64,000 bases of DNA from Clostridium estertheticum. Its GTDB lineage: Bacteria > Bacillota > Clostridia > Clostridiales > Clostridiaceae. Each line of letters begins with the position of its first letter. The first letter of the stretch is position 1. Positions 17,862 to 27,550 of this stretch are shown in pieces. The translations under genes were made by a program, and so were the position numbers. The notes below the pieces were generated by a model. The model searched no databases, was not told where the DNA came from, and saw only the letters and a list, made by a program, of their open reading frames with translations. The stretch is from NCBI RefSeq assembly GCF_011065935.2, contig NZ_JAAMNH020000001.1:3989001-4053000 (forward strand), written 5' to 3'.

Positions 17862-18596
17862 CTAACTCACTCTCTTGCCTTGCCACATTCTTTTATTAAT
17901 CCTCACTTCAACATCATTGCCGTTAATTATTAGAGCATTTAACTGCCCTTCCGTTTTAATTATATTTTCTCCATCAATACTGATAATTTTTTGTTCTTTT
18001 TTTATAATTGGATTGCAACAACCCTTTTCTCTCCCATAATTAGCTGTTGGCCAATGACCAACTATTACATATTTAGAAAAAACTAAACCCTGCTCCAAAA
18101 ACGCATCATTTTTCATGACTTTACTTGCATCCTGTTCTTCTAAATTTTCAGATGTAATACCAGCATGAGCAAATATAAAGTTTTGGGTTTCAATTATATG
18201 GGGTAATTGCTCTAACCACTCAATTTCACAACTGAAATTTTTCATTATCTGCTTCTTGATATACTTAATATCTGATTTTTCATTAACTTCAATTGATAGT
18301 TCATAGCACATTTCATTTAAAATACTATTTTTTTGCAATATCATATATCTTAAAAGATTTTCATCATCTTTTTGATTTTTGATATCCTCCCAAATTGTAT
18401 CATGGTTTCCACTTACTATATAAACCTCATTTATCTTTGCTAGTTCAATAATGTATCTTAAGGTTTTTAAACTCATATTTCCTTTTTCAATCAAGTCCCC
18501 TACTAAAAATAGAATATCATGTTGTGTGTAGAAAACTTTTTCTAAAAGCATTTGAAAAAGATTTAGGTTACCATGTATATCACTTATTGCAATAAT
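17862..18596 (-). CDS. PPP-type metallophosphoesterase with a missing or non-standard start codon
   Basis: The frame encodes a calcineurin-like phosphatase: ISDIHGN (motif I, coding bases 18570-18587), GDLIEKG, SGNHD, FAHAG and GHWPTAN. Motif I lies upstream of the first ATG (18551), and translation from that ATG would lose the metal-binding DxH. Reading backward the frame stays open only to TAA at 18600-18602, with no ATG, GTG or TTG between; ATT 18596, ATT 18593 and ATA 18587 are the only near-start codons. AAAGG lies at 18599-18603. Either a rare start codon is used or the true start was lost. The product would be a ~240-aa protein or diadenosine polyphosphate phosphatase relative. Lone gene; substrate unknown. 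Confidence 0.7.
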   Translation of the reverse strand: MIAISDIHGNLNLFQMLLEKVFYTQHDILFLVGDLIEKGNMSLKTLRYIIELAKINEVYIVSGNHDTIWEDIKNQKDDENLLRYMILQKNSILNEMCYELSIEVNEKSDIKYIKKQIMKNFSCEIEWLEQLPHIIETQNFIFAHAGITSENLEEQDASKVMKNDAFLEQGLVFSKYVIVGHWPTANYGREKGCCNPIIKKEQKIISIDGENIIKTEGQLNALIINGNDVEVRINKRMWQGKRVS

Positions 18597-18793
18597 CCTT
18601 TAGTTCTTTGGTAATAAAACTTTTTTTACTTTAGCTTTAATGATTTTCTTCTCCCTTTAAACTATAATTTAATTATTATGACTCAAATTTCACAAAAAAA
18701 AATCGACTTAACCATTGATAAATCGAGGTTTTTTTAGCATTTCAATAGGAATAATTACTCATAAGAACAATATACCACTTATTCATAATAAAA

Positions 18794-18814
18794 AACACCT
18801 ACCTAAGTAGATGT
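18794..18814 (-). terminator. Terminator of the DUF255-family gene
   Basis: ACACCTAC/GTAGATGT with one mismatch, loop CTAA, followed on minus by TTTTTTATTAT. About 60 bp beyond the stop at 18876. Confidence 0.7.
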
Positions 18815-18875
18815 TCTTTGTAATACTTAAATTTTTATAAAAAAAATTATTAATTGTTCATTCTCCCAAATGTCC

Positions 18876-20949
18876 TTAAACTTTAATATACTCTGAAAAC
18901 TTTTGCAAATCAGTAATAGGCTCTCTGCAATTAAAATTCTCGCAAATATAAGCAGTAGTTTTCCCCTTCAAGGGTTTATGTGCTTTTATTTCAGAATTAA
19001 TAGCATTTAACCTTTCATCACCAGTATTTAAAACTACTGTTGCAAAAGGTAGGTAAGTGCTATTAATTTCTTTAATCATAGCCTTAGTTTCCACGTCTTG
19101 CTCTTGTCCGGAAAGTATAATATCCTTACCTGGTACCAAACTATATAATAATGCTGTCATAAAATAAGCATGAGCACTTTCTATAGTTTTAACCTTTGAA
19201 GCAAAAACTTCAAACTGCCCATATGCCTCATTTTCTAATTCACTATTAGAAGTTAATCTAGCAAGTCTTAACATATTTAATGTAGCCACTGAGTTACCTG
19301 AGGGCACTGCACCATCATATATATCTTTAGGCCTAACAATTAGCTCTTCACCATCAATCCCATATAAAAACAATCCACCCTGACCTTCATCTTTAAATAG
19401 CTTAAACATATTTTCATTAAGTTCTAGTGCTTTACTTAAATATTTTACATTAAAGGTGGCTTCATATAGTTCTATTAGTGCATGCACTACAAAAGCATAA
19501 TCCTCTAAATATCCTAAGTGTGCTATTTCCCCCTCCCTGTATCTTGCCATTAATCTTCCACTTTCATTAATCATATTACTTAGGATAAAATCCATAGCTT
19601 TTTCTGCCTGTTGAATGTAACTGCTATTTTCAAAAATCCTTCCGCCATAAGCGAGCGCTGCAATCATAAGTCCATTCCAAGAGGTTAATATCTTGTCATC
19701 CTTATATGGATGGATTCTTCTTTCTCGATATTCAAGAAGCCTTAGTCTCATTTTTTCTAGTTTTTGCTGCAAATCTTCATTTATATTAGTGCCACTTTCC
19801 ATACCTATGAGATTTGGGATATTCCGTCCTTCAAAATTGCCTTTTCCAGTTATATTGTAGTGATCACAATAGGTTTTATAAAACTGTTCACCTAATACTG
19901 GAGCCACTTCCTTAAGTGTTAACAAATAATATTTGCCTTCTTCTCCTTCACTATCTGCATCTTCAGCAGAGTAAAAAGCACCATCTTTCGAGGTCATATC
20001 TCTTGATATATAAGTAAAGATTTTTTCCGCCACTTCTTTGTAGAACTCATTACCTGTAGCTTCAAAAGCTTCAACATATACTGAGGCTAAAAGTGCATTA
20101 TCATATAACATTTTCTCAAAGTGAGGTACTAACCATTTCTCATCAGTGGAATATCTTGAGAAACCAAAACCAATATGGTCAAAAATCCCACCCTCATACA
20201 TGGCTTCCAGTGTTTTTTCTACCATTTCTAATGCTTTAGGCTCATTATAGTTTTTCCAGTATCTTAATAAAAATCGCAAATTGTGAGGTGAAGGGAATTT
20301 TGGAGACCTACCAAATCCACCATAATTCAAATCAAAAACACTATTGAAGCTATTATAAGCATTATGTATTTCTTCTTCCCCTATTTTCTCTCTATTAACC
20401 AATGCATCAATGCCTTTTATATGCTCTACTATTCTTTTACTAGATTTTACAATATCCTCTCTTTTCTCATTCCACTGCTCTGCAATAGAATTCAATACAT
20501 CCATTATCCCTGGCATTCCATATTTACTTTCCGAGGGGAAATAAGTACCTGCATAAAAAGGCTTTTTATCCGGAGTCATAAAAATAGTTAAGGGCCATCC
20601 ACCACTTCCTGTTAATGCTTGGCATACCGTCATATAGATACTGTCTATATCTGGTCGTTCTTCTCTATCTACCTTTATTGCTACGAAATATTTATTTAAA
20701 ATAGCTGCTACCGATTCATTTTCAAAAGATTCTTTTTCCATTACATGACACCAATGGCAAGTCAAAAACTAGACCCAATCACGAGTACCCAATAGAAAGG
20801 AATATTGGTTTATCTTGTGCTTTTGCTTCAGCAAAAGCTTCTTCACACCAGGGATTCCAATTTACTGGGTTATATGCATGTTGTAACAGGTATGGACTCT
20901 TTTCATTAACCAATCTATTAGACTTTTCACGCATCTTCTGATTAGACAT
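18876..20949 (-). pseudogene. Thioredoxin-domain (DUF255/YyaL, SSP411-like) gene broken by a 19-nt insertion
   Basis: From ATG 20949 (AAAGGAG upstream) the frame gives a normal family N-terminus (NRLVNEKSPYLLQHAYNPVNW...DKPIFLSIGYS) and then hits an in-frame TGA. Removing 20763-20781 (19 nt) joins GYS directly to TCHWCHVMEKESF, the thioredoxin-like CxxC motif, and restores a 684-aa frame, the usual family length. The inserted bases carry a 7-bp copy of the adjoining ATTGGGT. The downstream frame (TTG 20765 to 18876) remains intact: six-hairpin glycosidase-like helices with GGWPLTIFMTPD, PHFEKMLYDNALLA and SGNSVATLNMLRLARL. A shortened product starting at the TTG is possible but would lack the first thioredoxin strands. 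Confidence 0.88.
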
Positions 20950-20991
20950 ATTATCACGCTCCTTTCTTATGTTATTTTTATTACTATACCC

Positions 20992-21026
20992 AAAAATGCT
21001 ACCGAATATAATCCAATAGCATTTTT
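20992..21026 (-). terminator. Terminator of the ABC-three-component operon
   Basis: AAAAATGCTA (20992-21001) pairs with TAGCATTTTT (21017-21026). T-runs occur on both strands; it lies 65 bp beyond the stop of the ATPase gene. Confidence 0.8.
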
Positions 21027-21091
21027 TCTTTAATATTTCTTTTTCATTTTTAGATTAGCCCTAATATATAATGGAATGTAAGTAAATAATT

Positions 21092-23056
21092 TTAATGCCC
21101 TGAATAATAATCAATTAGTCCAGGATGTTCGGGATCATCTGGAGTCATATGCTTTGATAAAATATCTATCTTAACATCTGTATCCGGTGGATATAATTCC
21201 TTATCAATAATTATTAATTGCATATCCTTTAACTCATCTGACATAATCTCATATACAAACTTATAAAAACTTTCAAAGACTTCCTTATTTTCTCTTTCAC
21301 TAATATTCTTCATCGGTGTATCAATAACTAGAATATTAGGAAAGGGAATATCTTGACTCTTAATCAATTTCTGTATCGCGAAAGCAAAGCAACATTTGAA
21401 AATTGTTTTCTTTCCACCACTACTTAGATTAATAAAATCCATTTCATTAATATCATTATCTTTAGTTAATATTTTAGGGTAAAAACTCTTTGTATCCATT
21501 GTCACATAGTCTGTAAGCTTTATTCCCGGGAATTTAACCTTATTAAGTATATTAATAAATACTTTCTTTAATTCTTCCAGTTTATTTTCTTGTTTGTTAG
21601 CCTCATCTTTAGCTATTCTAATCTCTTCTTTTTTATTAGTTTCATCAGTTTTTAGTTTTTGTACTTTAGAGTACAATCCTAATATCTTCATAGGCAGTAC
21701 TTTTATCTTTTCCAAATACTTAATATCCGAACAAACCTCATATATTTGAATGTCAAACTTTTTGATATTCGATAAGTATAATGAATCATACTCTATTTCC
21801 TCTAAAGACAACCTCTTATCAAGTTCTGCTTTCCTTGGGTTGAATACATTTAATTCTTTTACTAGGATATCTCTTTGATTTGACATCTTTTCTATAGATA
21901 AATCTATCTCATTACGTCTATCACGCAAATCATTCTCAATAATATTATAATCTTCACTATCATTATATCCTAAGGGTTGCTTACATAATGAACATATCTC
22001 GATGTTCAATTCTATATTTTTTATATCAGAGCCACATTGTGGGCAGCTTACAAAATTAGCATCTTTCAATATTTCTTTAGCCTCATCAAGATTTTTTAAT
22101 TTAATACTTGCATAAAAGTACTCTTCTCTAAGTTGCGTCCTACTTTCAACCTGCTTTGTTATTTCATAAATTGCATTCTCCAGTTCTGAAATATTAGATA
22201 TACTTAATCTTATTTGTGTTCTTAATTCATCGACAATATGTTGATTATTGCGTGAAATCCCCTTTAAAGCATCCTCCCTTTTAGAAAGAATTTTATTTTT
22301 GTCTATCTCTAAATTTATAATCTTGTTTTCTATTGCTTCAACTTCATCAATATTATTTTCAATCAAGAAATTCGTTAATTGTGTAATGCTTACTTCAAAA
22401 CCTTTTTTATTTGACTGTATATTAGATAAATCGTTTTCTAAACTGGCTATATGCTCATAATAAAATCCCAAGATCATTCTCATTACGTCCCTACTTGAAT
22501 ATTTGTAGTAACCACCTTTTTCTTCAAGATGAAAAAAGGAACTATCAATATTATCTTGATCTAAATACCAAAACAACATTATATTTTTGAAACTTAACCT
22601 AATTAATTCACTCTCTTGAGATATTTTGTTTCTCCTCACCTTTGGTGGAGTACACCCCATCAGATAAAATAACATATCTGAAAGATTTTCAATGTTTTCA
22701 CCAGGTATAATTGTTTCTCCTTTAGTCCCGATTATAGGTACCATAACGTAGGAATTTTTCTTTTCTTCCTCCACTACACTACTCCACTCAATAAATACTT
22801 GGTTTTTATCTTCTTTATTACGAGTCAGTGAAACAGTATTTTCTGCAATCTTAAAATTTAAGGTAGCACCTAAAAATTCCTGTTGTAGTGCTGGTGTATT
22901 AATTAATTCTTCACCTAAACAAAAACTAATTAGCATAGTAATTGTTGTTTTCCCTGCACCCATCTTACCGTAGATGTATGTTATAGATTCAGAAAAAGGA
23001 AACTCTATTACCTTTTTACGACATTTAATTATTAATGAAGTCAATATCATTTTCAT
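21092..23056 (-). CDS. SMC/RecN-like ABC ATPase of an ABC-three-component system
   Basis: A 654-aa ABC ATPase of the DNA-repair (Rad50/RecN-like) type. Walker A is GKMGAGKTT (about 30-38). Long coiled-coil segments run from ~215 to ~500, interrupted by a zinc-ribbon-like pair CPQC...CSLC at about 340-365 in the middle. The ABC signature is LSSGGKKTIFKCCFAFA (about 550-566) and Walker B is NILVIDTPMKNIS (about 580). It is the third gene of a tight operon: its ATG overlaps the stop of the middle-component gene (ATGA). In ABC-3C systems such an ATPase is thought to sense nucleic-acid structures and license the nuclease. The system assignment rests on the gene trio, so it is inference. Confidence 0.8.
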   Translation of the reverse strand: MKMILTSLIIKCRKKVIEFPFSESITYIYGKMGAGKTTITMLISFCLGEELINTPALQQEFLGATLNFKIAENTVSLTRNKEDKNQVFIEWSSVVEEEKKNSYVMVPIIGTKGETIIPGENIENLSDMLFYLMGCTPPKVRRNKISQESELIRLSFKNIMLFWYLDQDNIDSSFFHLEEKGGYYKYSSRDVMRMILGFYYEHIASLENDLSNIQSNKKGFEVSITQLTNFLIENNIDEVEAIENKIINLEIDKNKILSKREDALKGISRNNQHIVDELRTQIRLSISNISELENAIYEITKQVESRTQLREEYFYASIKLKNLDEAKEILKDANFVSCPQCGSDIKNIELNIEICSLCKQPLGYNDSEDYNIIENDLRDRRNEIDLSIEKMSNQRDILVKELNVFNPRKAELDKRLSLEEIEYDSLYLSNIKKFDIQIYEVCSDIKYLEKIKVLPMKILGLYSKVQKLKTDETNKKEEIRIAKDEANKQENKLEELKKVFINILNKVKFPGIKLTDYVTMDTKSFYPKILTKDNDINEMDFINLSSGGKKTIFKCCFAFAIQKLIKSQDIPFPNILVIDTPMKNISERENKEVFESFYKFVYEIMSDELKDMQLIIIDKELYPPDTDVKIDILSKHMTPDDPEHPGLIDYYSGH

Positions 23057-23628
23057 AAAATCACATCCATTTCTGCTTTAACTCTTAGTATTTCAGGAAA
23101 AGTTGAGTATATCATCTCAATTAATTTCTTTTGCGACCAACTTCCAAAAACGGTTTTTACAATACTACATCTTACAATTAGATATTCGTAGTCTTTTAAA
23201 ATCTTAATCTTATTTGATGTATCAATGCCTTTAGAAGTAATCACTAAAACAGTTTTTTTTCCATCTGTATTAATCCGAATCAAATCTTTTGCACTCAATA
23301 TATGCACTATCCTTCTGTATTTAAAATCCCATGGTGCAAAATTAAATTTCATCATTTTAGCATCAATAGAATTAACTTCATATGATTGCAATTTAAATTT
23401 CTTTTTGTAAATTGTTTTATTTCCTTGGGATTCTATGTTTTCTAATGCTTTATCAAGCGCAACAGGATATCTTAATAAAAAATCTAAAATAGCTAATTTT
23501 GTTATTCCTTCAATTTTACCCGTTTGATTTCTACCAGCAAAAGTATACATCAACATTAGCATTCGGACTATATTATTGGTATCATCGCTGTCAATATTTA
23601 TTATTGTCTCTACTAAATTCCTACTCAC
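23053..23628 (-). CDS. Middle component of an ABC-three-component system
   Basis: A 191-aa protein. It begins SRNLVETIINIDSDDTNNIVRMLMLMYTFAG and contains segments fitting a winged-helix (GITKLAILDFLLRYP, RRIVHILSAKDLIRINTDGKKTVLVITSKGID). Small winged-helix middle components lie between the effector and ATPase genes of ABC-3C systems. I start at GTG 23628 with GAGGGTGG a few nt upstream; the upstream gene's TAG overlaps this start by a few bases, a sign of translational coupling. The longer frame to 23670 would run inside the nuclease gene. Function as an adaptor is inferred from position, size and fold-like pattern. Confidence 0.68.
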   Translation of the reverse strand: MSRNLVETIINIDSDDTNNIVRMLMLMYTFAGRNQTGKIEGITKLAILDFLLRYPVALDKALENIESQGNKTIYKKKFKLQSYEVNSIDAKMMKFNFAPWDFKYRRIVHILSAKDLIRINTDGKKTVLVITSKGIDTSNKIKILKDYEYLIVRCSIVKTVFGSWSQKKLIEMIYSTFPEILRVKAEMDVIL

Positions 23629-24928
23629 TTTTCCACCCTCTTTCTGGAGTATCACTAAATTGAACTTCACATTCCCCAGTGAGTACTCCCACCATTCCTT
23701 TTAATATTTCATAGGGACAGTTGTCAACATCAGCAGCACGTTTTTCGGAAATTCTAGTCAATCTTTTTTCTATATTGGTTAACATCTTACTTCCATAAGC
23801 CTTTTTTGCACTCTTTGTTTCTACTTTTGCTTCTATAGCTTGATTTTTAACTATTCCTCTAATATGAGAGAAATCTTTTCTATCTGAACTATTTAAACTT
23901 TCTTTATGATAATTTTCCAAAAAATATTCTTCTGTTTTATCTCGTAGTTCATCTATCACCTCTATCGCATCTGGATCTATCATTCCACAATCCATTTTTA
24001 TTTTCATAAGTTTCTTCCTATCTGGATCTAATGAAATCTTAGTATTTTCAAATGCCAAATAATATGCTCTACCAATAAAACTTTCTATAATGTTTTCAAC
24101 CATCTCTTTTGTAATTCTTTTTGTATTTACTTGTGAATTAACTCCATTTTTTATTCTATCTCCATTTAATAAACTTATGTAATCATCAATAGGTTCCTTA
24201 CACTTTTTTGATGATGCTGAATATACTATATATATCATTTTATCTAAAATATGTTTCAATTTTTCCACACTAAAATCAACACATAAATCAATTTTTGATA
24301 ATACTTCTGTTATAATCTTTGATTCAATATCATCCAACCCTGGCATAATCTGAAATTCAGTTATTCTTAATGTTTCTATTACTTCTGAACGAGTTGCATT
24401 TGATTTTTTTTCTAACTTGCTTATATACTTATCTAGTGTTGATGGAGAAAATTTATAATCTGGTGGTTTCAGTTTTTGCAACATTTTAGCTAGTGTTTGT
24501 ATACTTTCTCCTGTTTTATTTCTTAAGTAGTCACAGTTTGAAGTAAATACAAACTTTTCAAAACAACCTGGAAATTTTTTATTGTTTTCAATAAACCTAC
24601 AAATACTATTCACAACTGCGTCGTCACTTAACTTAAATGGACCATCTGATAATTGACGTGTTTTAACTTGAATACCACGGAATTTGCCATTGTTCATTAC
24701 ACCAATAATATCCTCATGCTGTTCACATAAGATCTCTTCAAATGCAATTTTCTTAGAATACATTAAAAAAGCTAAATATGCTGAAACTGTATGTTGATAT
24801 CTGAATCGCTTTTGAGTTTCATCTCCACAATCCTTTTCAGATAACTCTGTTAAAGGTGACCTTACCTCTTCAAGAGTTTCTTTACTTAAATCTGACAAAT
24901 CTTTTATAACTTCTGTATTTATAAACAA
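23621..24928 (-). CDS. DUF4297-like dsDNA nuclease, effector of an ABC-three-component system
   Basis: A 435-aa protein whose N-terminus has the pattern of DUF4297/Cap4-type PD-(D/E)XK nucleases: GDETQKRFRYQHTVSAYLAFLM, then CEQHEDIIGVMNNGKFRGIQVKTRQ, where the acidic residues and QVKTR supply the E/D...QxK active site (about residues 82-110). The middle and C-terminal parts are helical and may bind the partner proteins. It is first in the operon (nuclease, middle component, ATPase), with overlapping genes downstream. DNA degradation on infection is the expected outcome, inferred from related systems. Upstream is a 560-bp AT-rich spacer. Ribosome site GAGGTGATT precedes the ATG. Confidence 0.75.
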   Translation of the reverse strand: MFINTEVIKDLSDLSKETLEEVRSPLTELSEKDCGDETQKRFRYQHTVSAYLAFLMYSKKIAFEEILCEQHEDIIGVMNNGKFRGIQVKTRQLSDGPFKLSDDAVVNSICRFIENNKKFPGCFEKFVFTSNCDYLRNKTGESIQTLAKMLQKLKPPDYKFSPSTLDKYISKLEKKSNATRSEVIETLRITEFQIMPGLDDIESKIITEVLSKIDLCVDFSVEKLKHILDKMIYIVYSASSKKCKEPIDDYISLLNGDRIKNGVNSQVNTKRITKEMVENIIESFIGRAYYLAFENTKISLDPDRKKLMKIKMDCGMIDPDAIEVIDELRDKTEEYFLENYHKESLNSSDRKDFSHIRGIVKNQAIEAKVETKSAKKAYGSKMLTNIEKRLTRISEKRAADVDNCPYEILKGMVGVLTGECEVQFSDTPERGWKSE

Positions 24929-25488
24929 TCACCTCAGTAATTAATTATTTTTAATGAATTTAATAATATTACTACTTAATCAATAACTTTAATAAAACTC
25001 TGATTAAATATATTAAATTCACATCACTACAATAAAATTATTTATAGCTTGGACACTTACTCTACTCATTTTATTGAATTTGCAGAATTTAATGTTCGAA
25101 TAAATATATTAACCTAAAAAGTTAATTATATTTAATTGTAACATAATTTTACAAATATAAAAAGAAAAAACCCCGTCTTCTTCCACTATATTACAAGTTT
25201 CATCTTCTAATTGGTGCTAAGTCATCAAAATAAAAGAAGGATATCATTACAATTTCTTAGTAATAACCTCCTTCTGAGAAATAGATAAAAATTATAACCC
25301 ATCGATACCGATTGCTCTAACTTCATTTAATATATCTACAATTGGACTACAAACTTCTGCTTTTTTACACTTTCAAATGATAAATTTATGGTTACAATAG
25401 TCAATTTTTTACTTACTCCTAATGATAAATGACTAAACAAACACTTGAAATGTGTTAAATTTTATTAAGTTTACTCTACCACATGTTA
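24929..25488. other. AT-rich spacer between the ABC-3C operon and the recombinase
   Basis: About 560 bp. It must hold the promoter of the ABC-3C operon and the 3' end of the recombinase transcript. I see no reading frame and no clear att core, although attachment sites often lie at such a junction. Confidence 0.4.
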
Positions 25489-27024
25489 TCAAATAAAATT
25501 TATTTGCATTTTAATATCATCCCCATTACGTTCCCACACAATAGAGTAAATAACTACTTTGTATAAATTATTCAATTGTTCATTAGATAAATTACCCTCA
25601 GCTAATTTATCTGCAAATTCCTTAATTATACTTAGTCTTTCAGTAGTTTCTTTAGTGTCTGCATGCTTCAATTTTAACTCTAGAATTTTCATATCTTCTT
25701 TTAAATCAGAAATTTCTTTACTTATTGCAACTTTTGACTCTTTGTATTCATCTAGAGTATCTATGCCGGCCTGATAAGCTTCCTTTGCTCTTAATAAAAC
25801 TGTTCCCTTTCTTTTTATTAGAGCTTCTTCCTCTTTAATTGACTCTTCAATGCCTCTTACATATGAATCGTCTATACCGTTAATCTCTTGAAGAATCTTA
25901 TCTTCATACTTAATAAATTCTTGATTAACAGCCTCTAATACAATACTTGTAGAACCTCCACTGTTTCCACATTTATTACCACATGGGTCTACATACCAGC
26001 AAGGTTTTATTCTACATACACCATTTCTTTCTTTACGATCTTGCAATGTCATATTATGACCACATTTTGCACACTTAATTAAGAATGTAAATGGTAATAT
26101 CGTTTTTATACCTGACCGCCTTTTAGGTGTCTTAGTATCTCTTGCTAAAAAAATTTGAATGCGTTCATGCTCCTCCTCAGTTTTTACTGCTTCATGTTTA
26201 CCTTTTTTAACAATTTGATCTTCCTTCGGTATTACTTGAAACTTTCTTGCATCAGAAGGTTTTCTCTTATGACCATTTCCTATAGTTTTGTTGGTTACTA
26301 TTTTACCTAGATGAGTTTCATCAGTTAATAATCTACCAATAGTAACACCAGACCACTTAGCTCCTTTAGGCGATTCAATTCCTCTTCTATTTAAATCAAA
26401 AGCGATATTACTTAAAGGTGTCTTATAGATTAAAACAGAATCAATAACCCCCCTATAGATTTTGAGTTTATCATCATTAACAACAAGGCTACGTTCATTA
26501 AATTTATCACCCCATTTTTGATACTCATACGGATATGGTGGTATTCCATTCGTCCAATAACCATCTATAGATCCTCTTTTTTTACCTCTGGATAATCTCT
26601 TTGTAATTTGCTTGTACTCCATTCGTGCAAAGAAAAATTGAAAATCTAGCATAATATCGTCATTATCATTAGTTAAATCCATTACTTTATCTACTATACA
26701 TAGAAATGTATTGGAGCTTACAAGCGTATGCTTTATGTTTTCAAAATCGGAACTTTTACCTCTTCCAAGTCGATCTACATCTACTACTAGTACAGCATCA
26801 TATAAGTCTTGCTTTACATCACTTAATAACTGCTGAATTTGAGGACGCATTTCAATTGTTGCACCTGAAGCAATCTCTTTATATATTCTGTACTTCCAAT
26901 TGTTTTTGTCGCATACTTCTAATAATATATTTAAATGATTGGCTAAGTCCTTTTCAGTCTCCTCCGCACGTGACTTTCTCAAATATATAGCCACATCACT
27001 TATAATCACTTTTTTATCTGACAT
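25489..27024 (-). CDS. Large serine recombinase
   Basis: A 511-aa site-specific recombinase. The resolvase-type catalytic domain (1-~150) has the nucleophile in VAIYLRKSRAEE (Ser about 15), ASGATIEMRPQIQQLL, and the DRLGRGKSSDFE motif (about 82). The recombinase domain (~165-290) includes GYWTNGIPPYPYEYQKWG and RGIESPKGAKWSGVTIGRLL. A zinc-ribbon (CAKCGHNMTL, CWYVDPCGNKCGN) follows at ~315-360, then a coiled coil (~385-460). All parts of an active integrase/excisionase are present. AAGGAGGGG lies upstream of the ATG, 6 bp after the preceding small gene, so the two are probably co-transcribed. Two degenerate paralogues lie at 27551-28534 and 35283-35798. Confidence 0.93.
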   Translation of the reverse strand: MSDKKVIISDVAIYLRKSRAEETEKDLANHLNILLEVCDKNNWKYRIYKEIASGATIEMRPQIQQLLSDVKQDLYDAVLVVDVDRLGRGKSSDFENIKHTLVSSNTFLCIVDKVMDLTNDNDDIMLDFQFFFARMEYKQITKRLSRGKKRGSIDGYWTNGIPPYPYEYQKWGDKFNERSLVVNDDKLKIYRGVIDSVLIYKTPLSNIAFDLNRRGIESPKGAKWSGVTIGRLLTDETHLGKIVTNKTIGNGHKRKPSDARKFQVIPKEDQIVKKGKHEAVKTEEEHERIQIFLARDTKTPKRRSGIKTILPFTFLIKCAKCGHNMTLQDRKERNGVCRIKPCWYVDPCGNKCGNSGGSTSIVLEAVNQEFIKYEDKILQEINGIDDSYVRGIEESIKEEEALIKRKGTVLLRAKEAYQAGIDTLDEYKESKVAISKEISDLKEDMKILELKLKHADTKETTERLSIIKEFADKLAEGNLSNEQLNNLYKVVIYSIVWERNGDDIKMQINFI

Positions 27025-27029
27025 TATAC

Positions 27030-27245
27030 CTACCCCTCCTTACAGCTTAAAAGCTCATTTAAATTAAGTGCAAACTTTCTAAGCGCCTGATGTGAAGGTG
27101 TGTTGTTTATAACTACAGTTATTCTCAATCCTTCGTGTTGTAGTATACCGTTACTACAAGTATTATCAACTTCTGATTTCATTTCTGTAGAAAAATCATT
27201 CTTTTCTTCATAACTATTAACTAACGTAGCGTTACCATTAGACAT
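27030..27245 (-). CDS. Small hypothetical protein upstream of the large serine recombinase
   Basis: A 71-aa acidic protein not recognised. Residues 1-40 are polar and Asn/Glu-rich, and the end (GLRITVVINNTPSHQALRKFALNLNELL) is the more ordered part. GGGAG lies upstream of ATG 27245. Only 5 bp separate it from the recombinase gene, suggesting one operon. Its leader (an AAATATGG...GGGAGTTGG stretch) resembles the leaders of the two degenerate recombinase paralogues, so all three genes share an ancestral 5' region. It might be a recombination accessory factor, but nothing in the sequence shows this. Confidence 0.55.
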   Translation of the reverse strand: MSNGNATLVNSYEEKNDFSTEMKSEVDNTCSNGILQHEGLRITVVINNTPSHQALRKFALNLNELLSCKEG

Positions 27246-27375
27246 GAACCCCAACTCCCAATACCATATTTGAAGTATCAAACCTCATGTTTCTCTGATA
27301 ATTCTCAATTAGCCCTATCCCTAATAAAGTTTTATTCCGTAAAAGTCTTAAAATATACCCCTTTTATAAAAAAAA

Positions 27376-27414
27376 GACCTTTATCTAGATTTTCGAAAAC
27401 CTACAATAAAGGTC
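27376..27414 (-). terminator. Terminator-like hairpin upstream of the recombinase operon
   Basis: GACCTTTAT (27376-27384) pairs with ATAAAGGTC (27406-27414), followed on minus by TTTTTTTT. It lies in the leader between the R1 hairpin and the small gene, so it could be an attenuator as well as a terminator. Confidence 0.7.
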
Positions 27415-27470
27415 CATAACCATAAACCTGATTTCCAACACCCTTACCAAATATCTAATATATAAAAACA

Positions 27471-27540
27471 AAAGAATGCACCTACCAAAATAGCAACGAT
27501 AAAAAATCCTGTTGTAAAAGGTTAGGTGCACATTCTACAC
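27471..27540 (-). repeat. Recombinase-linked terminator hairpin, copy R1
   Basis: On minus an outer stem TGCACCTAACC/GGTAGGTGCA encloses a conserved core (ACAACAGGATT...ATCGTTGCTATTTT), followed by TTCTTTTGTTTTT. Related elements lie at 28741-28808 and 36000-36075 in the same orientation, each upstream of a recombinase-family gene. This copy also directly follows the stop of the 27551 paralogue. Confidence 0.75.
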
Positions 27541-27550
27541 TATAGAGCCA

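Noticed and set aside
24929..25488. attL/attR core next to the large serine recombinase
   Set aside because: Position is typical, but I found no matching core repeat elsewhere in the window and the target side may lie outside it.
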